The position numbers and the translations under genes were made by a program. The notes beneath the pieces were generated by a model. The model saw only the letters and a program-made list of their open reading frames with translations, made no database searches and was not told where the DNA came from. A stretch of 64,000 nucleotides of DNA, from NCBI GenBank assembly GCA_008711295.1, contig VUYV01000182.1:310001-374000 (forward strand), read 5' to 3'. Position 1 is the stretch's first letter. Each line of letters starts with the position of its first letter. Of the stretch, positions 24,379-37,625 are shown piece after piece. The stretch comes from Anarhynchus alexandrinus (lineage: Eukaryota > Chordata > Aves > Charadriiformes > Charadriidae).

Positions 24379-27300
24379 TTTTAAGGGTTAGGCTTCCGTA
24401 TGAATTTTGAGGAAGTATGCAGAATCTTTTGCACAGTAACAAATTAGTAAGTCATCATTATGACTTTTTGGTTTGCTTGTTTTTCTTTTCGGTGAGTCAT
24501 AACTACCACGCAGGCACTAAGGGCCATTGATATTTTTGTGGTAGGCTTCATCTACAACACTCTCTCCTTGAAGTTTAGGAAGACTGAGCGCCATAAACAG
24601 AGGCGGAACAAGCATGTAGAGTTAAGGCACGTAATGCTGTATAAAGCTGTAGGGGAGGCTGTCGGAATATGGGTATTGCGTCTGAAATTGTGGCTTTAGA
24701 GCATGGTGTTCTTGGTTCTGGTTTGTCACGGTGAGACGTGAGGCAGAATGACGCTTCAGTCCACTTAGTGCCTGGATGGCAATTCATTTGGAAAAAAAAC
24801 CAAACACTCACACTGGCATTAATTTATTAATTTTTCTGACTTTTTTTTTTCCTGGTCAGAAAGGCATGTTTCTTAAATAATAGAGACAAAATTACCTCCT
24901 TCCACTCAGAATTATAGTCAAATCTAAAGCAGAGTGGTGGGCAGTGATATTCCAATTTGTAATTACAGTGGAGTGAACTCTTTTAGCAATAAAAATAACA
25001 TTGGCAAGTCTTGTAGCATATTGAAGGTCCATGGTATATTTCATGATTATGTGTCAGTCTTGGCTCAAAGTTTCCTCAAAAATCCAAAATTCCTAAATAT
25101 TTGAAAACCTCCAAATATTCTGGTTCCAAATATTCTGTTTTGTTTTTTTTTTTTTTCTGGGAACTGTCATCCCAGAGAAAAAAAAATAAGTTTGCAAGCT
25201 CTACACACAAATGTCACGGTTGTGATAATATGTGTATTAGAGTTAAAAGAAACATTTCTTACAATGCCTGTCACTTTTCACTAACATGGAACTTGCTGCT
25301 TTCTGGCACCACTGCAGGTAAGAGTTGAAAAGAAGCCCTGAAGAACTTTTAGGAGGTAAAGGAGAGAGTGTTTGTGAAGAGCTGTACCAAAAGGGAGCTG
25401 AAAGAAGAACTTGGGATTCAGGAACGTAATGGTGTTAAAGGCTGTAGTGCAGGTTGTCATATTAGAAATTCTTGTAGAGCTATCCAGAATTTTTCTACAA
25501 GTTTCTTCTCATTTGTATTGGAGACCAAGTACTCTGTTCCCAGAAACTGAAATGCCAAAACATCCCCTTTTGTACTCAGAATCTAGGTTGCTATTTGGAG
25601 CCTACGGAAATTTCAGCTACAGTTTCCACCAGCAAGAGAAGCCTTAAGGCAAATGTAAGACTGATCACTCAAGGGGCATGCAAGGAGGCAAAAGATGAAG
25701 AGCCCACGTACTGCATGTTCAAGAGAATGTATGAACAGTATTCCAAAAGACAAACTTCATGTTTCTCTGTCTTATGACATGATTTGATTTTTCCAATTTT
25801 TGGAGAGCTGGATTTTTTTTTTTTATTTTTGCAGGGGAAATAAGTAATTTTTTGTAACTGAAGAAAGTTTATTGTTGTAGCTTTTCACAAAAAAGGAAGT
25901 AAGAAACTGTACTACAGCACTGTCTTATGAAAATCAGGACTCAAACATCCCTTTTCTTGTTTTCAAGAGAAACCATTGACTTTAATATGACAGAAGAAAA
26001 TTCAGCCAATATTAGGTATATTTTGTGAAAGAGAAAAGAAAGAGATCTTTTCATGTCAAGTGTGTCATTTTTTAGTATAATGAAAGATATTATTGGGTAC
26101 TAAAGTTAGCACTGAGGTACACCTATATATGTATAACATGACAATATATTGTTCATATGTGCAGATAAATCCTTTAACTGCATTGCAGATGGGAAGGTAT
26201 AGCCAAATATTTCTAAGGGAGTTAATGGAACATGTTTCAAATCAAAAGTAGATGAAATATCCAAAGCTTGACCGAAGTAAGTAGAGGTCAGACATATAAA
26301 TAGAGCATCAGTAGTCTGTTTCACAGTGGGGCATAATGATGATACAAGGTTGCACTGCAATCAGTTCAATTCAACAGATCACAGAATTTTGCAAGTCTCA
26401 CTTTAAAAATGTATTCTAACTATTTGGTGGTTGTTGTTGTTGTTTTCCCTTGTTTGAGCTCTGATTTTTAGCTTATTGCTTCTTTACTCTTTCGGTCTGT
26501 AATTTAATTCGGTGTATTTCCACTGTAATACAGATATCTGGGTCTGCACCGTATTGCTTGGCCTGAGACCCAGTTTGTAGAGTGCTGAGATATTTTAGTC
26601 TCATTTAATGTCACCAAACTGGAACACTTCACCTGGTGGTCGTAGCAGCCCAGTTGATCTGCTCTCGCTATGTGATATTACTTACCTGGCAGAAAGGGCT
26701 CTACAGGAAGAAATTGCTGTCGTGCTGAGCAAGAGGCGTGTGTCGAGCATCCCGTAAGAGCTGTGCGCTCTCCCGCAGGCTTTGTGTCTTTTTTTGGCAT
26801 TTGGAAGTGCTCTTTGCCACCTCAGGACTTCGGGTCCATAATAGGGGCTGTCTGGTGTGAACCATGCAGCCTGCTTTAAGCTCGAGTCAGCGTGCCGCGT
26901 CTTGCTCGGTTTCTGTATAAGACAGCGCGTAAGGAGTGTTTTATAGCTGTGCTTTGTATTCTGAAGTAGCTCTCCATTTTCCACTGAGTGGCATCAAGTA
27001 ACTCGGATGGCCTACTTACATTCTCTCTCGCAGACAGTGCAATGTTACCTTGTCCCGAGCATGCTGCTTTTCTGCGTCTCCACATAAGCTAGCCTTTCCC
27101 CATCCCTTTTTGCAGTCCTCGGAGGTAATTCCTTTCAAGCTGCAGGGCTGAACCTCCGTATTTCTGTGGAGTGGGACAAAAGACGTTTCTGGATTAAGCC
27201 TCTTGGGCGGGTTTGTCACACCGGGGATGATGGACCAGCTAGTCGTTGTTCTGCAATTAAAATTGTGTTTGGATTTAATCACATTTCTATACCCAGAATA

Positions 27301-27582
27301 AAAAATAGTAAAGACATTTCTTGGTTTGAAGGACCAACTTTTGAATAACCCAGCAGTTGTGCTGGTATGGAATTAAGATACTCAATGCCAGTAGCACTTT
27401 CTATTCTCTGCTTTTAGTTTTGAAGCAAAAACGCAAGCAAAACCAGACAACTTTACAGAAATAATTACATGCTTCTTTTTTGAGTCAGTTAGCTGTAGAC
27501 AGAATGGGGAGAAGAGTGGCAACAAAAAGAAAATAATTTACTTGTTTTATGTAAGTAAATACATTAAAAATACATACATTTT

Positions 27583-27659
27583 CCCTGCCTATGGCAGGGG
27601 GGTTGGAACTCCATGATCTTCAAGGTCCCTTCCAACCTAAACCATTCTATGATTCTATA
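27583..27659 (+). repeat. CR1 LINE 3' end, very short
   Basis: Only the last 77 bases of the CR1 3' UTR remain, from CCCTGCCTATGGCAGGGGGG through GATCTTCAAGGTCCCTTCCA to the tail CCATTCTATGATTCTATA. It is in the same orientation as the other two CR1 tails in the window. Confidence 0.92.
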
Positions 27660-30034
27660 TTTGAAAACCTGAGAATCAGAATTTGTCCTAATGCACCCCT
27701 GAAATCTTCTCTAGTGCCATCCTTCACTAAAACACAGAGCTTTTCACCTCAGTAAGAAACGCGTTTGAGCCATAAAACAACCTATGCCTTCCAAAGTGTT
27801 GAAAATCCCAAATAATTTAAAAGTTGTTTGGCAGATGTAAGAATGGTGGCAGCGGCAATACAACAGCCTGTGATGAAGATGGGTGGACAAACTCTCTGAT
27901 TTATCATAGATTTTAAGGGACTTTGGATCAAATCTTTGCCACAAAACATCTCGGCAATAAACTGTGGCTGCTCTTGGTAAAGATAATGGCAGTTGAGACT
28001 TCTAGTTAAAGAGTAAGCACGCTGCAGTTGGAATATGTATTTCTTCTTTATTATGGTTGTAACTTATTTCAGGTACAGGTCAAACAAAGTTGGAAAAAAG
28101 TTTTGTCCCTTGGCCCACAAAATGGGGTTTGCCAAACAAACAACAAAATTCAGCATCTACCTTCTCAGCATTGTGCTTCCTGAAGGGCTATATAAAATAA
28201 TCTGTTTTGCAAAAGAAAGATGACAGCATTATTAAGTAAAAAATATGCTATGAAAAATCCATACAAATGTATCATGTTGATACGCTTTTAACAATGTTAC
28301 CAGTAAAACCATTAGATGAATTATCTCATATACTTCAGTACAAATACATTTACCTATACATACTCATATCCAAATACATTAATACCCATTTATGTGAATT
28401 GTAAATCAGTAGTTAATGAATTCCATTTACTTTAAATTCAGTACGGTTGACTTTTGATCATATTTTCCTATCAGTGAAATCCTATTTAATGACATTCCCA
28501 GGTAACTGCATTATAGCACTCTGCGATGTTTAAGCATCACAGGAGACAGCAGTTACCTCAGGACAAACATCCTTCGGTATGTCTCTGTCTCCCCGGCGTT
28601 CCGTTAAATTGAGACCTCACCCGAGGAGTTCTTGAAATTCAGAAAGTCAACAGCCAATAAAGATTTTAGCTGTTAAGCCTTTTCCTAGAGGGTTGTTAAC
28701 TGCCCCTTTCTAACTTCAGGAAAGCTGAACTCCTTTGGGCATGGCTAGATGGAGCCATCTCCTGGCCAGACAGTAAAGAAAACTCTTGATTGAATATGAA
28801 TGTGTCCTAACTCCTGCCCTGGTAATTAACCTTGCTGTAAACAAATTAGGTATAAACTGTGAAGGAAATGCTCCCTGTAGACTGGCAGAGTTAGGTTCCA
28901 GTTGCAGTTTATAAACTGAACACACCAAAAATTAAAACCAGCTGAGTGGGTGCTTTATATGATGCTTTCTTGTGCATTGTATGAACAGCCAGAGAAGAAG
29001 GTGAAGCACCGAGCATGGTTCATTACTAGCTCCTGATAGAGCAAAGGGATGGTGGTAATCAACCATTTTTTGAATGACGACAAATTTTGGGTGAATCATC
29101 CCTACCTGTTTTACTGGATTGACTTGACCTGGATGATGTTAACAGATCAGTTCATTTCTGATATTTCATTGTCTTGGGCTGTGACAAACTCAACCCTTTG
29201 ATGGTTGGCTGCCTTGTGGTCCACACAGAGCCCTGTCTTCTACCTTCTGTGTGACTGTGTAGGTGTCAAAGTATATCCATTTTTGCAATGGGGATTCATC
29301 TCTTGGGTAGTTGAGTAAACCACTACAGCTCAACAGATTTTATTGATGAAAAGGCTTATTGACATGAGAGAACCAAAATTTCTTTCTATGAGGGCTTCCA
29401 TACAAAGATAACTATTAGTAAAGTTCTTTGTTATTTGCATGTAATCTCTGTGATGATTAGATAATAACAGCTAGGAAAACAACGTTACTCTGTGAGAGTT
29501 AATCTTGTTACTGTAACACGGTGCTTGACATTTTGGGGCCAATTGTCCTTTGACTGTTTCAGTACAGGATGCAGATACATAAAGCAACATATTATGTACC
29601 AGTACAGAATACTTTAATGTGCCTGAAAAGGTTTTACTGTGGAGTCTCTTCAGCTGTGGGCAGATACACACATCAAACTTTTACTTGCAGCAGCCCAGAC
29701 TGGGAGCCTGATTTTATTTGTCATAACACGGCTGAATTGCAAGTTTAAGGCTTCTGTTTTATTGTACTGCAAGATGTGAAATGTGAGTTGTTTTGTGTTG
29801 TGAAGAGCTCTGGATGAACATAACTTTGTCTGAAGATAAGGCATCCGTTCTCTATAGCTGTATTGTACCTGCAAGCTCCATTACAGACATCTCTGAAATT
29901 CATCCTTTTTTTACTTTAATGCTGGAAGGAAGCAAGCGACTGGTGCTTATGACAGTGGGATTCAAAAATGCTGCCTTCAGCTGACATCTGGTTTATCCAC
30001 CTTTATTTTGAGTATGGTCAGTCCAGCTCAAATC

Positions 30035-30140
30035 CCTGCACCCTGGTTTCCTCCTCTGCAAAATGGAGGTGATAGTGTTTGCCTACCCAACAGGGACACT
30101 TGTTAATGCTGGTGCTATTCTGCTTCACTAGGGCTAAAGG
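30035..30140 (+). repeat. MIR-like SINE fragment
   Basis: CCTGGTTTCCTCCTCTGCAA plus AATGGAGGTGATAGTGTTTG and CCTACCCAACAGGGACACTT follow the MIR 3' consensus (tttcctcatctgtaaaatgg.gataatagt.cctacctcatagggtt) in order and direction. The copy lies 0.5 kb upstream of exon 6. Confidence 0.6.
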
Positions 30141-30618
30141 ATTCATGTAAGTATCGAGATGTGTTTCAAAGTCGTTGCAGAATCAGATTTCTCAGGATAT
30201 GAACGCATTACGTATTCCAGAGCAATACTTAAAATTTGGTACAGCATTGTTATGTGGAGCAGGTTGGGAAGACCTTTCATGCAAGCTGTCCTCCATGACC
30301 TCTGCCTTAAATAATGATATATCAGAAGTTGAATCAGTTCATCTGGGTTCATTTTTTAATTATTATGAATGATTAGCAATAATTGTCTAAAATTTGCATA
30401 CTCCGAACTGTGTTTTCAAGAGTGTATGAATTTAGATCATCGTTTATTCAAATTCAACAAAATGTTTTGCTATGAATTTTTGCATGGGTGAGAAAATAGA
30501 AGAAGTTGTAAGAAATATAACTGGTTGGTTTTTTTTTTTAGGAAAAGAATTAATTTAAAAACAGTTTTGCACCTCTAACTATTAAGTCTGCTTTAATTTT
30601 AACTGTATTGTTTTTCAG

Positions 30619-30758
30619 GGGGATCAGATATTGAGTACCTAGATTTTTATAAGCCAGTGGTGTGGTTTTGGATCCTTGTTGGGCTTGCTTACTTTGCAGC
30701 TGTCCTCAGCATGATTGGAGACTGGCTAAGAGTCATATCAAAAAAGACAAAGGAAGAG
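30619..30758 (+). CDS. KCNK2: KCNK2 exon 6: M4 helix
   Basis: A 140-base exon. Its first two bases (GG) complete the glycine codon split with exon 5, then 46 codons run from [12 protein letters not shown] to KKTKEE and end in phase 0 (GAA GAG|GTAAGA). It encodes the short extracellular segment after filter 2 and the M4 helix (residues about 13-33, [20 protein letters not shown]), ending at [14 protein letters not shown] where M4 leaves the membrane. In TREK channels M4 and the region after it couple membrane stretch and lipid signals to the filter gate. The sequence appears fully conserved relative to the mammalian channel as I recall it. Confidence 0.97.
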
Positions 30759-31099
30759 GTAAGAACATTTTGAAAGGGGAAGAAGTACTACTTTTAAAAA
30801 ACTTTGGAGTCAAATAAGCTTATAGATGCTTTTGCTTTTAGGGCAAAGCTGTTCATGTATGAAGTATATGCTGTAGCTCAAACTGCAGCAAACTTTGTAG
30901 CAATCTAGTCAAACATACAGTGATTTTTTACATGGCTGCATATAAAATTAGATTAAATGTATTATTAAATTAACTGTAAATGCACAATTGCACCTGACTT
31001 AAAGGAGAAAAATCTCTAAAAGGGTTATTCTAGGCAGTAGTCCTTAATTTTTGAGGCAAAAGTCATTCTGCTTTGATTGTTTCTATATGGGATACAGGT

Positions 31100-31200
31100 A
31101 TGTAAAAAAACCAACCAAACACACAAAAAATCCCCTCAAACAAAACACAAAACTGAAACAAAACAAAAAAACCCCAGACAAACAACCCCAAATCACTAAA
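31100..31200. repeat. A/C-rich low-complexity tract
   Basis: Consists almost only of A and C (for example ACAAAACACAAAACTGAAAC, CAAAACAAAAAAACCCC) and is nearly devoid of G on the + strand. It is similar in composition to 60334-60415. Confidence 0.8.
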
Positions 31201-33270
31201 TAGTTATATTCAAGGTACCTTTGATCATTTTATAGTGGTAAGAGAATAAATGTTTCATATCATGCAAGGTATTGGAATGAATTATTTAAATATGCCTGGG
31301 TGTGTTTTACCATAATATTTCAGCGGCATGCCTAGTTATTTGTAGTCAGGTGCATTATTTTCAGTTCAAATATATTTTTACTTGTAAATGTGTTTATCAT
31401 TCCAGTGATGCTACAATATTTTACTTTAAATTTTGTCATTTAGGAAAATGGCCTCGTTTTGAAAATGTTAGAGGATAAACAAAATTTGCTTTGATTGCAG
31501 CTGGCACAGTTCAGGATTTACTAAAAGTTTGAGAAATAAATAATGTTGGTTTAAGCAACATATTATTTCCCTCTAATTTAACTTCAGTTCCTCTGCACGC
31601 ATCAGTTCATTTGTATTACTCAAATATAAAAACTCTAATTTCTTTTTGATGGAATGAATATGTTGGTTATTGTGCAGTGGCCCACTACTTACATTGTTTT
31701 AAATTGTTTTCCTAGCTGTAGGGCATGGCATCAATGCCTAGATGCAATCCTGGCAATCCTTGAGTTCCCAAAGACCTCACTATAAAGGGTAGCTTACCCT
31801 TATATACCTTCACTCATGCCAGACCCTCGGGGTCCCTGTCACTTTCTGACCAGAGGGCAGCAGGGATGGTGACAGCGGGCAGGAGGATGTGAGCTGGGTG
31901 CTTGGGCAGGATGAAGCCCACTTTGTGATGCACATGGGGTGGGCAGCCCTTTTTCATTGCCCTTGCTGTGCTCACAGCTCTTTATAGTTAGAGACAGCAC
32001 TGGGGCAGGTCCGTTGTAAGTACACTTTTATGGGGCATTTCATAAATGCTTAGCTCGGAAGCAGAGGACAGTATTTATTTGATCAGGTTCATTTAAAGAG
32101 TATCATTTTTTCCCCTGTGCTGTAAATTTGAAAGGATATTTATAACTTTCCTTATGCAATGAGCTTTCCTAGTGTCCTTCACAGATAGGGAGCAGCAGGT
32201 ATCACGCAAGTGTCCCCATTTGCAAGTTCAACAGTTTGCAGGATCACAATTCTGGTTTCTGGAAGAGCACTGAGGGCGTCTTTAACATCCAACCTGCATC
32301 TTTTACACTGGCTGCAGCGAAACCAACAGATCAGTTCAGATGCCATTAACCTGCATGGTTATTCTTCATTATTTTGAGCTTCAGAATTAGGTCATTCTAG
32401 CCCGTTTTTCCCTCTGCACTTGAAAGAAATAAAAGCTGGGTGAGCACATGTGGTGTTTCCCCTGTGCACTCTCCTGTTCTCAACTTGGGGCATTTCCTAA
32501 ACTGCATTTAGTTTCCCTGGGATACTTGTTTCTGGATTCTTGAAAAAATGTGATACAACTGAGGCACTATGACTTGGGACTGTGCAAAAATACCTTGTTC
32601 AGGCCTGGTTTGCTGCATTTCCTCAGACCCCAGTGACACAGTTTAGTTCTTCACGCTGGTGTTTTATCTCCCTTTTCTTATACTCTTGTCTCTTGTCCAG
32701 ACAGTAAGATCCCTGGATAGGATGCTGTCATGACTATATAATTTTACATAGCACACTGAGGGGTTTATCTTGTTTAGACTGTCTCATCTGTATTATTATA
32801 ATGATGATAATATATTAAAATATCTGAATTTTATAATATCTTGTTGTTATTTTATACTGAAGCTATTTCAATGTAGACTAACTTTGGAAAAGATTTAAAG
32901 AAACATGAACAAACTCATGGATTCCTTTAGCACATTAAATATATTCCTATTTTTATCAATTAAACTCCATTTCCAAAGTTATGGAGCACAGTGCTATGCC
33001 AAACTTTCTTTTCTCAGGCACCAGGAATGTATGCCCTATTACATCTTTCCATTCTTTCTCACCTTTGTAGCCTAAACAAGCATATTCATTTTGTCTACAG
33101 AAAGGAAAACCTCATTCTTCAGATATATCCAAATTCTTTTGGCTGGTGCAGGTATTCAGGATTTTGCTGTATACAAGTGTCTCATGTGTGTTAGGTTAGA
33201 TTAAAGATAGACATAACATAATTGGTAACATTCATTCAATTAATCATATCTCTGATGTTCAGAAGTCTTC

Positions 33271-33298
33271 CCCCCCCCCCCCTCCCTTCTAAACCCAN
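33271..33298. repeat. Poly-C run with an ambiguous base
   Basis: A run of about 13 C, a single T and more C, followed within a few bases by an N at 33298. Homopolymer length and the N make local base calls unreliable. Confidence 0.85.
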
Positions 33299-35284
33299 TT
33301 CTTAACCCATTGCTCAGGCACATATGAGAATTCATAACAGAAGGAAAATGTTCTAGGAGTTTAAAAATGGTACAGTTTTAAAAATGACAGAGACCAGTGT
33401 GAGAACTGAATTATGGGATAGCACAAGCTGTGTGCTAGCTACAAAATACGAAAAATTGTTTCTGTATTCTGTCCTAATAATAGTTTGTAGGAAGAAAGTT
33501 ATATAATGTATTGCATTTAGTTATAAGATTGGCTGTGTTTGAACAGAAGTGTTGTACAAATATTCACTTTACGGGTTGCATTTTATGATAAAAACTGCTG
33601 CTCTTAGCTCATCCTTACTATCTGCCTAGGAAAATGTGAGTGGAGAAGTTTAGTGGAAATGTAGTCATCAAGTCTCTATGCCAGCAGAAGCCAGAGGAGA
33701 CTCTGAATTTCTTGTATTGTCTGTTTTTTCAGTTAAACCTAAATTTACGATGGTCTGTTCCAGCTGCTATGGATGTAGATTATAGCGGAGGAACCTATCT
33801 GGAGTGCAAATAGTAGAAATGGGTGCAATGGAAAATCCTAGTTCTAAGTATGTTTTTTAACTGTCTTTTAAGGAAACATTCTGTCAGTCCTTGGGGAGAT
33901 AGCTCATTATACATAAAGGTACCTTTTGAAATTAGAAACAATATTTATATACTGAAATCTAGTGAGAGACAGAGGCTATAATGAAATCTATAGGACTGTA
34001 ATTAATGCACTCTGAAAACTGAAACAATTTAATATATCCTAGGAAATAGAAGACGCTGAAAATCTTCCTTCACGAAACTCACTATGGGTATCAACACCTG
34101 CCAGCAAACAAGATTTTGTGTAGGATTTGTGCCATACCTTTCATTAAAAAAAGAGTAGTAGCCTACCATGTTTTAGATACGGAAAGGAGCAGATCATTCA
34201 ATAGTGATCGGTGGTGTTGTTTTCAGTGGTCTAAGACTGAGGGCTGATAGTAGCCAAGTCTGGGGAATTGTACCAGAGTCAGACGTCAGATAAGACAGAG
34301 AGGTTGCAAGTGTTGGAAAAACCCCTCTCTTTACTTCTCCCCAACAACCAAAACTATATATCAGCTGAGGTATGTGGAACCTGTTTTGATAGACAGCTGT
34401 AATAATCTCCTTTTTGCCTTTCCCTGTAGTCTAAAGTAAAAAATAGTTTATCATAGCATATTTAGGGTGTATATTGTGAAAGAAAAGCTCCAGGCAGTGG
34501 GCATGCTGATAATGAATATCACCTAATATCTATAGTCCTGTTCACATTTTTCTTAATGCAGTTGCAGCGTTCTTAAAAGCAGTTTACCGAAGACTTTGCG
34601 GTAATACTGCATTTCACCGATTCGACAAACCATCTATTTTTTTTCAGGGTACTACCAGGAAAGTTTGCCATATGCAAGTGGGACTGAGACAACAAAAGCC
34701 TGATCAGATACGCACTGATCCACAATAATGCTGTATTTTGATATTAAAATCCAGATAACCAGAATGTCTGTCAGTTGCTCAGGTGGCTTTTGTCTCCTGA
34801 AATACTCTTGAGAGTTTTGAATGCATCAAATGGGGAGGGAAGTGAAAGACAAGTAGAGACAGAAGTGGGAGTTTTAGAAGGATAGATCTGCTGCTGGAAG
34901 CAGTTCATACAGTAAGATAGATGAAGTGTCAGAAAGTCACTGGAACATGCTGTGTGCTGTAATCTTAAGTAGGCGATCTGTCTCTGAAGTTCAGCTTCAG
35001 CTGTACTAGCTTGCCTTAAACTCCCTCCTCTTCATTATTCTCTGTACTCTGATTACTCAGAGCACTTTTAAAGTCTGATTTTAGTCTCTTTGAAAGGTAA
35101 AATTTCAACAGGGTTTTTTCCTTGTCGTATTTTTCTTTTACTTCAGTGTGCTGCAGCTTCTGAATTTCAGTGTTTCCAGCAAAAATGCCTACCCAATCAA
35201 GAATCTCGGTCATTTGGGCTATAAATTTCCAATTCCTGTTTTTAAAATTAAGTGCTTGTGTCCGTTGGCCTCATGATAATTCTC

Positions 35285-35360
35285 TTTGTTAAGCTCCAGT
35301 CCAGACTCTATTCAAGTCAATGAAGATAGGATTCATCTCCAGTGTGTAGATATCAACATC
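35285..35360 (+). repeat. Possible amniote SINE/LINE 3' scrap
   Basis: ATTCAAGTCAATGAAGATAG resembles the 'attgaagtcaatggagtta' block common in amniote MIR/L3-type 3' ends, followed by CATCTCCAGTGTGTAGAT. The match is short and diverged. The minus strand here holds short open frames that I do not consider genes. Confidence 0.3.
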
Positions 35361-37339
35361 TGACCTAGTCATCTTCATTACCTTTATAGTCAGTGGAAGG
35401 AAATGAGTGTTTCTAGCATAATCCACTTGAATTTTTAAGGCATCTACTGTATGAGATGAATTGCATCCTGGAAGAGCCTGTTCACTGTATATCAAAAGTC
35501 CAGGTGACGGACTCATGTTAGACATCGGCTTAGTTTGGACAAGTGATTTTTCATGGTAGGTTCCTTTCTTTCGAATTGAACAATTGATCTAGCTTTAAAA
35601 ACCAAGCCTAAAATGTTATGAGAAATAGCACACTCACTTCTTTTGGAATTTCAAGAGGCAATTGTTATCTTTGATATTTATAAACAAATTAAACAAATTC
35701 GACTCATCTGAATCATCATTCAGTTTAATCTTCTTGGCACCGGTGGCAGAGCTGTCACTCATGTCTGTCAAAACAGAATTAGGCTTGTCATGATGATGCC
35801 ATGGAGATTATCGTGCTCCCTATAGTATTTGTTGTCTTTTCATTTTACTAGCTTCAGGCTAAAGGTACTCACCTGGCGTAAGGGTCCCAGCCTAAAGAGA
35901 ACTTGAACCCATCTCTCATATCCCCCAAGAAAGGACCCTAAATGTAGGCTGTATTGGTGAAAAGATGAAGATATGAGTGGGCTCAAGTGAGAATCAGTTT
36001 TGCAAGTTGAACTGGCCTACAAGGCAAACATGGGCCTCAGAGGCTGTTCGGTGAGGGTGTGCCACCGTGGAGGAGGAAGGAGAAGTTCTTTCAGTGGCGA
36101 TGAGGTCACTCTTGCTGTTTGAAGAAACAAAATCCATTCACTTAGAAATGAAGGTGATAAGAATAACTCTTCAGCCTGGTGATCAGAGGCTTTTTAACAA
36201 AGGTGTGAGCCAACTGCTGATCCATTGTCTTAAGCGAGATGGATCAGCTTCTGTTGAAGAAAACAACTGTTTGGGCTTCTCCTTTTCGTACAAAAAATTA
36301 AAAAAACCATTGCAGTAGTTTAAGAATCCACAAGTTCAATGGGTAGGTCAGACTGACTTGATGGAAGTCTGTTCCTAGAAAGCACTGAATCAGAAATATT
36401 TGTGGGAGACAGTCATGGTGTGAAAGCAATTGCATGTGAAGTTCTTTTGAATTTCTGTAGAAACGTGGTGTTGCTGCTGCAGATGTTATTAGAAGGTATA
36501 TTACCAGAAAACAGTCCCTAAATCTGCAGTCTATAAACTTTGGAAAGAATGCAGAGAGCTACACAAATGGGACAATAGCTGTCTGAAGAGAAGCCTGCCT
36601 AGCATTGAGTTTTTTTCCCCAGTCCATCCAAGATGTACAGAAAAGTGTATTTAAGAAAGAATAGCCACAGTCAAAAAGGTGATTGTTTCTAATAATTTCT
36701 GTGAGATGGGGGAAAAATATAAAATCTTTCTACAGTAAATACAGCCATAGGTCTCTGGTCAAATTTGACTAGCAACAGGACAAAAAAAAAAAACAAACCC
36801 AAACCACCCCAAAAATGAAAGGTATCAGTACAGTCCCTCCATAACATCTCTGAGTCTTGTAGATGTAAGAGTGGTGTTGGTGTAAGGAGGAAGTAGAAAT
36901 GGCTGCTCTGGTTTTGAATGCAATTTGACATCTTCCCTTCTTGAGAGATTATAAATGATCCTGGTGGTGTTCTCGGACCTGCCCTAGCAACAGCCTGTAA
37001 TACTGAGTTTCTGTATTGATCACGCTTTCTAAAATACACTGTAGTACTATGTGCAGTAATGAATATGAAAGAACATGTTGTTCTGAGAGTCCCGGGAAAA
37101 CTGATCTGCTGATGGTGTTTGATGCTGTTTTTGAGACGTCTTTCCTCATAGCTTTGTGTACTTTGGACATGTGATGCCTGCTTAACTTCAGATTCAACAC
37201 ACACACAAAGGTAACATCTACACTGTTATCATTTTGGTGTGGTTTATATTTATATCATTTATACTTATATCATGCCTCTTAGCTGGGCGTATTAAAGCCC
37301 TTTAGAGACGGCTGTTTTGTTATTGCACATTAAGTACCA

Positions 37340-37625
37340 GGTCCCGAAGTGATGCTGGTGTGATGCTGATTACAAGAGGCGTGCTGCCTAAACGCCCTTC
37401 CATGAGCAGCACGGCACGCTGTGGCTGCTGAGGGCAGGGGGGGCACTGTCGGTGTGTCGCCTGCCGGCCCCCACGCCTGGCCCTGCTCTCCCACGGGGCT
37501 CCCCCTTGCCTCACCGTGCCGACTGGACGGTTCAGGGGAGATGGAAATGCCTCCAGTGTGGGCTGCACGCAACCAGGTCGTGCTGGCGAGAGCTATTGAA
37601 TTTGCAAAAATAAAACTGGAGCCGA
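37340..37625. other. Isolated CpG-rich patch in intron 6
   Basis: I count about 17 CpG dinucleotides in under 300 bases, in an intron where CpG is otherwise sparse, with a G/C-rich core (CTGCCGGCCCCCACGCCTGG). It is smaller than a classical CpG island. Overlapping open frames on both strands are a by-product of the composition, and no protein is recognised. It could be an intronic enhancer, an internal promoter or a recently inserted GC-rich repeat. Confidence 0.45.

Larger units (their letters stand above)
20009..30618 (+). other. KCNK2: KCNK2 intron 5 (includes the gap and the second exon-5 copy)
   Basis: The intron between exon 5 and exon 6 is 10.6 kb measured from copy 1, or 8.7 kb from copy 2. 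It contains the N gap and exon-5 copy 2, a CR1-type RT fossil (about 23145-23375), copy B of a diverged repeat pair (24233-24378), a short CR1 3' end (27583-27659) and an MIR-like fragment (30035-30140). It ends in a TTGTTTTTCAG acceptor. The rest is AT-rich sequence in which I see no further exon. Confidence 0.88.

Noticed and set aside
35016..35525. Two successive minus-strand frames that looked like a broken gene
   Set aside because: A stop and a frame change separate them, one overlaps an amniote repeat-like block, and neither resembles a known protein.
36689..37204. 171-codon minus-strand frame
   Set aside because: It opens with GTG in a CA microsatellite, has its first ATG late, crosses an A-rich run that encodes poly-Phe, and shows no domain.
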